Assembly (NCBI RefSeq): GCF_008801915.1
Contig: NZ_VZOV01000007.1
Span: 183,895-247,894 of the forward strand
DNA from: Cupriavidus gilardii
GTDB lineage: Bacteria > Pseudomonadota > Gammaproteobacteria > Burkholderiales > Burkholderiaceae
Length of the DNA: 64,000 bases
Reading direction: 5' to 3'
Part shown: piece by piece, positions 61,385 through 64,000 of the stretch
How positions within the stretch are numbered: the stretch's first letter is position 1
How the letters are laid out: each line of letters opens with the position of its first letter
Position numbers and translations under genes: made by a program
The notes under the pieces: model-generated
Databases searched by the model: none
Told to the model about the DNA's origin: nothing
The model's input: only the letters and a program-made list of their open reading frames with translations

Positions 61385-61858
61385 CTTGGGCTTGCGATTG
61401 AGCAGCGCGGCGCAGCGGCCGAAGGCGGTGGTCAGGCAGCAGGTGTCCCCGCTCCAGTCGCCGCCGCGGACGATGCCATCGGCGCCGGCAATCAGCCGGC
61501 GCTGGCAGCGGCCGATCGTGGCGGGCGCCGGGTCGGTCGGCGCGCGCGCTTCGCGCGGTCCGCTGCCGGGCGCCTGCGCGCGCGGGAATTCGTCGACCCA
61601 GACGTAGGCGTTGCCATTGGCGAGGGGCTGCACGGAGGCCGGCGGGCCCCATTGGGTACTGGCCTGGTCGATCGGGGTCCCGCGCCACGAGTCGACGATC
61701 GACTGCATCGCGCCGGTCTGCTGGCTGGCGCAGCCGAACAGCGACGCGGCGGCAAGGGCCGTGGCCACGGCTGTCGCTGTCGCCTTCGCTTTTGCAAGGC
61801 ACCGTCGCCAGCGCGAGGCCCGTGTGCGGGCCGGGGATGAGGCGCGAATCGAAGGCAT
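61379..61858 (-). CDS. Small lipoprotein of unknown function
   Basis: This 159-residue protein has a long basic N-region (MPSIRASSPARTRASRWRRC) followed by a hydrophobic stretch and lipobox LFGC at about 40-43, so it is probably an outer-membrane lipoprotein. The mature part has MQSIVDSWRGTPIDQASTQWGPPASVQPLANGNAYVWVDE (about 51-90), reminiscent of small lipoproteins with a SmpA/OmlA-like start. Four more Cys occur (RCQRR, CC, RCAAL). GGGAG lies just before the ATG. No homologue is named. Confidence 0.85.
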   Translation of the reverse strand: MPSIRASSPARTRASRWRRCLAKAKATATAVATALAAASLFGCASQQTGAMQSIVDSWRGTPIDQASTQWGPPASVQPLANGNAYVWVDEFPRAQAPGSGPREARAPTDPAPATIGRCQRRLIAGADGIVRGGDWSGDTCCLTTAFGRCAALLNRKPKG

Positions 61859-61998
61859 GGCGGCTCCCGCTGCGGCTGTTCCGTTACGAGGCAGGCTATG
61901 CGACCGGGCGCGCATTGCCAAGGCGGCAATGTGCGGCGGCGTACAGACGATCGACTCCTTGACTATCTCGGCTGGTGCGCTCGATGGCTGGTGGTTGC

Positions 61999-63603
61999 TC
62001 AGAACTCGAATAGCGGCAGCGGCGTCTGCGCGGCGGGTATGCGCCTGGGCCGTGCCGGTCCAGCGGCGCTGTCTCGTCGCGCGGCGACGATCGGCTCGCA
62101 CGGGCGCAGCTCGAAGGTCGACGGACGAGGCAGCACGACGGCCTCCGCAAGCAGCCGCCCGCAGTGCGGCGCCAGGATCTGATAGCTGTCCAGGTCGAAG
62201 CGGGCCGGCTCGCCCAGCAGCGTCTGCGCATCGTCCAGCGAGGCCACCGAACCCAGATAGCACCAGTTATCGAGGACATGCCATTGGGCGCGCGCATGGT
62301 CCTGCTCGCGCCAGGCAATCGGGCCGGTGAAGGGCCACGGCGCGACCGCCAGCGGGCGCAGCGCGTCGGCCAGGCGCTCCCGATGGGCGCGCAGCGGCTC
62401 CGCGCCGACGCAGGCCCCAGCGCATCGATGGAGCTGGCGCGCGAAACACGGGGTTCCCATCCGGCTCCGCGGCTCCAGCGTCAGCGTGGCCTGGCAGAGC
62501 CCGTGCTGCTCGGCGAGCTCGCGCAGGCGGGCATAGGCGCCGGCGCGGCTGGCGCTGACAGCGAACAGGCCGCGATGACGACTGAAATCGGTGTCGCGGT
62601 CCGACCGCAGGCGCGGCGCCATCAGGCCGTCCGGCAGTTCCCACGCGAACAGCGGCCCCTTGCGCCGCAGCAGCGTGTTGTGCACCGGCTCCAGCTGCTT
62701 GACCAGCAGTGCCTCCTGCAGCAGCGCACCGATCTCGCCGCCGGTCTCGCGCCACTCGACCCGCCGCACGGCGCGCGACAGGCGCAGGTCCTTGCCGTAG
62801 CGATAGTCGCCGGAGAAATGCGCGCCGATCCGCTGGCGCAGATTGACGCTCTTGCCGACATAGAGCGGCGTGTCGTTGTCGCCGTGAAACAGATAGACGC
62901 CGGGCGCCTGCGGGACGTCGTCGAGCGCGGTCTCCTCGAGACCCGCCGGCAGGCTGGCGCGCTTGACCAGCGAGGCGATCGCCGACTCGACCAGCTCGAC
63001 CGAATAGAGCCCGTGCACCTGCTGCCAGAACTGCCACAGCAACTCGGCGTCGGCGAGCGCGCGGTGCCGGCCTTTCGGCTGCAAGCCAAAGCGGGCGATC
63101 AGCGCGTCGAGCCCGTGGCGCTCCACCGACGGGAACAGCGCGCGCGACAGCCGCACGGTACAGAGCACGTCCGCCCGGAAGGTAATGCCGGCGCGGCTGA
63201 ACGATTGCTTCAGGAAGCCGTAGTCGAAGCGGGCGTTGTGGGCGACGAACAGCTTGCCGTGCAGCCGCTCGGCCAGGCTCTCGGCCAATGTCTCGAAGGT
63301 CGGCTGCCCGCGCACCATCTCTTCGGTGATGCCGGTCATGCGCTGGATGAAGGGCGGGATCGCGCAGCCAGGGTCCAGCAGCGTGTCCCATTCGGTCACG
63401 CCGTCCGGACCGACCTCGACCACGCCGATCTCGGTAATGCGGTCGCGCTGCGCGTCGGTGCCGGTGGTCTCCAGATCGACGAAGACGATGGGCCTGGCCA
63501 GTGCGGTCGCCAGGGTGGCGGCGTCGAGCCGGCGCGGGGCGTCTGCGGGCAGGCGCTCTGCTAGATAAGTAGGCTGATCGTGATGGCTGGGCAGGTCGGG
63601 CAT
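61999..63603 (-). CDS. Exonuclease fusion: DnaQ-like DEDDh domain plus GIY-YIG (UvrC-like) domain
   Basis: This 534-residue protein has two nuclease folds. The 3'-5' exonuclease domain (about 38-205) has DEDDh residues Asp43 and Glu45 (FVDLETTGTD), Asp127 (HNARFDYGF), His180 and Asp185 (HRALADAELL). A GIY-YIG domain (about 230-312) follows with GVYLF (235-239), YVGKS (248-252), Arg256 and RIGAHFS, as in UvrC/Cho. The C-terminal 200 residues contain Cys at CFARQLHRCAGACVG (about 385-400), as in the UvrC middle region. Fusions like this occur in betaproteobacteria and actinobacteria and are proposed to act in DNA repair or proofreading. It runs divergent from the rRNA promoters. Confidence 0.93.
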   Translation of the reverse strand: MPDLPSHHDQPTYLAERLPADAPRRLDAATLATALARPIVFVDLETTGTDAQRDRITEIGVVEVGPDGVTEWDTLLDPGCAIPPFIQRMTGITEEMVRGQPTFETLAESLAERLHGKLFVAHNARFDYGFLKQSFSRAGITFRADVLCTVRLSRALFPSVERHGLDALIARFGLQPKGRHRALADAELLWQFWQQVHGLYSVELVESAIASLVKRASLPAGLEETALDDVPQAPGVYLFHGDNDTPLYVGKSVNLRQRIGAHFSGDYRYGKDLRLSRAVRRVEWRETGGEIGALLQEALLVKQLEPVHNTLLRRKGPLFAWELPDGLMAPRLRSDRDTDFSRHRGLFAVSASRAGAYARLRELAEQHGLCQATLTLEPRSRMGTPCFARQLHRCAGACVGAEPLRAHRERLADALRPLAVAPWPFTGPIAWREQDHARAQWHVLDNWCYLGSVASLDDAQTLLGEPARFDLDSYQILAPHCGRLLAEAVVLPRPSTFELRPCEPIVAARRDSAAGPARPRRIPAAQTPLPLFEF

Positions 63604-63701
63604 CCAGCGATTCTAAGCGCCGCGCAGGCTTCGAGGCCCATTGCTAGCCAAGTGAGCGATGCGGCGCCTGCAAGGTTGTTCGTTGCTTCCGCAAAAAAGG
63701 C

Positions 63702-63730
63702 TTGCCACGGCTGTCACGCTCCCTTAATAT
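63702..63730 (+). promoter_or_regulatory. rRNA operon upstream promoter (P1), sigma70 type
   Basis: -35 TTGCCA (63702-63707), 17-bp spacer, -10 TAATAT (63725-63730). An A-run (63692-63698) just upstream could be an UP element. The promoter faces the right edge, away from the exonuclease gene. Confidence 0.75.
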
Positions 63731-63821
63731 TCGCCCCCTCGCAGCCGAACGGCGGCGAGGTTGACGGGGAAGGCGAAGGCGCTGCGGTGCTGGAGCCGCA
63801 GCAAAAAGTGCTGACAACCTG

Positions 63822-63850
63822 TTGACGAGAAGCGAAATGTTCTGCATAAT
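63822..63850 (+). promoter_or_regulatory. rRNA operon second promoter (P2), sigma70 type
   Basis: -35 TTGACG (63822-63827), 17-bp spacer, -10 CATAAT (63845-63850). Near-consensus strength and position 115-120 bp after P1 give a tandem rRNA promoter pair. Confidence 0.85.
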
Positions 63851-63856
63851 CTCGTT

Positions 63857-64000
63857 TCTCTGCTGCTGACAACGCAGCGACGCGAACGGCAAAGCCGGCC
63901 GCGCAGTTCTTTAACAAACGAACAACCGATAAGTGTGGGCGCTCGATAGCGGCAGTCACAGCGGGTCTTCGGATCCGTGGCTCAAAAGTTATCAAGTGCT
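63857..64000 (+). ncRNA. rRNA leader with boxA antiterminator, incomplete at the window edge
   Basis: GTTCTTTAACAA (63906-63917) matches the NusB/S10-binding boxA element, and CCGATAAGTGTGGGCGCT (63926-63943) is a leader phrase seen before 16S rRNA in Burkholderiales. The 16S gene itself should start shortly beyond base 64000 and is not included. The short open frames crossing this stretch are not genes. Confidence 0.8.

Noticed and set aside
63644..63995. Short minus-strand frames
   Set aside because: They cross the rRNA promoters and leader.

Overview
The window is a high-GC chromosomal segment of a betaproteobacterium, most likely order Burkholderiales (Alcaligenaceae/Burkholderiaceae type). 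The grounds are three Bug-family periplasmic receptors, many LysR/GntR/IclR/TetR-controlled acyl-CoA and ring-oxidation clusters, a histone-H1-tailed HU protein, an EF-G gene outside a str operon, and a right edge that reads as an rRNA operon leader (tandem sigma70 promoters plus boxA). I see no insertion sequence, phage, CRISPR array or tRNA gene.

Layout, left to right. 35-5830: a three-gene heavy-metal RND efflux operon (outer-membrane factor, lipoprotein adaptor, CzcA-type pump). 5902-8935: CoA-transferase and crotonase-fold genes divergent from a GntR/FCD regulator, with a 13-bp-arm perfect inverted repeat between them. 9217-12616: a His-rich secreted protein, an MFS exporter, the HU-like protein and an EamA transporter. 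12854-14960: an orphan 7TM histidine kinase resembling the CqsS/LqsS quorum-sensor class, convergent with a hot-dog thioesterase. 15335-19594: a UTRA-type GntR regulator, a ThDP enzyme, a DUF35 zinc-ribbon protein and an SCP2-type thiolase. 19859-22252: an unrecognised 370-residue protein and a Bug receptor. 22432-28201: a MaoC-like hydratase, MmgE/PrpD, acyl-CoA dehydrogenase and LysR set on the minus strand, divergent from an SDR. Together they look like a beta-oxidation-style catabolic unit.

28202-29401 is 1.2 kb with no convincing gene. It precedes the conserved stress trio PrkA kinase, YeaH/DUF444 and SpoVR (29402-34295), which ends at a 46-bp perfect palindrome. Then come a YbiO-like MscS channel, a second-type fusA, a crotonase and a histidine phosphatase. 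41025-42518 is a pentapeptide-repeat protein preceded by a 14-bp tandem repeat; it runs into the antisense of the next gene and looks truncated and effector-like. 42464-49954 holds two Bug receptors, TetR and IclR regulators, an ADP-forming acyl-CoA synthetase and a DUF1254 protein. 49991-52691 is a LysR/GST/FMN-flavoprotein unit. 52682-57067 is a complete iron-signalling unit (TonB receptor with STN domain, FecR, FecI, Fur box). 57109-60948 is an ABC importer with a Rieske oxygenase embedded in the operon. 61379-63603 holds a lipoprotein and a DnaQ/GIY-YIG nuclease fusion. The window closes inside an rRNA leader.

All functions are read from motifs and family resemblance by eye. No database search was possible.
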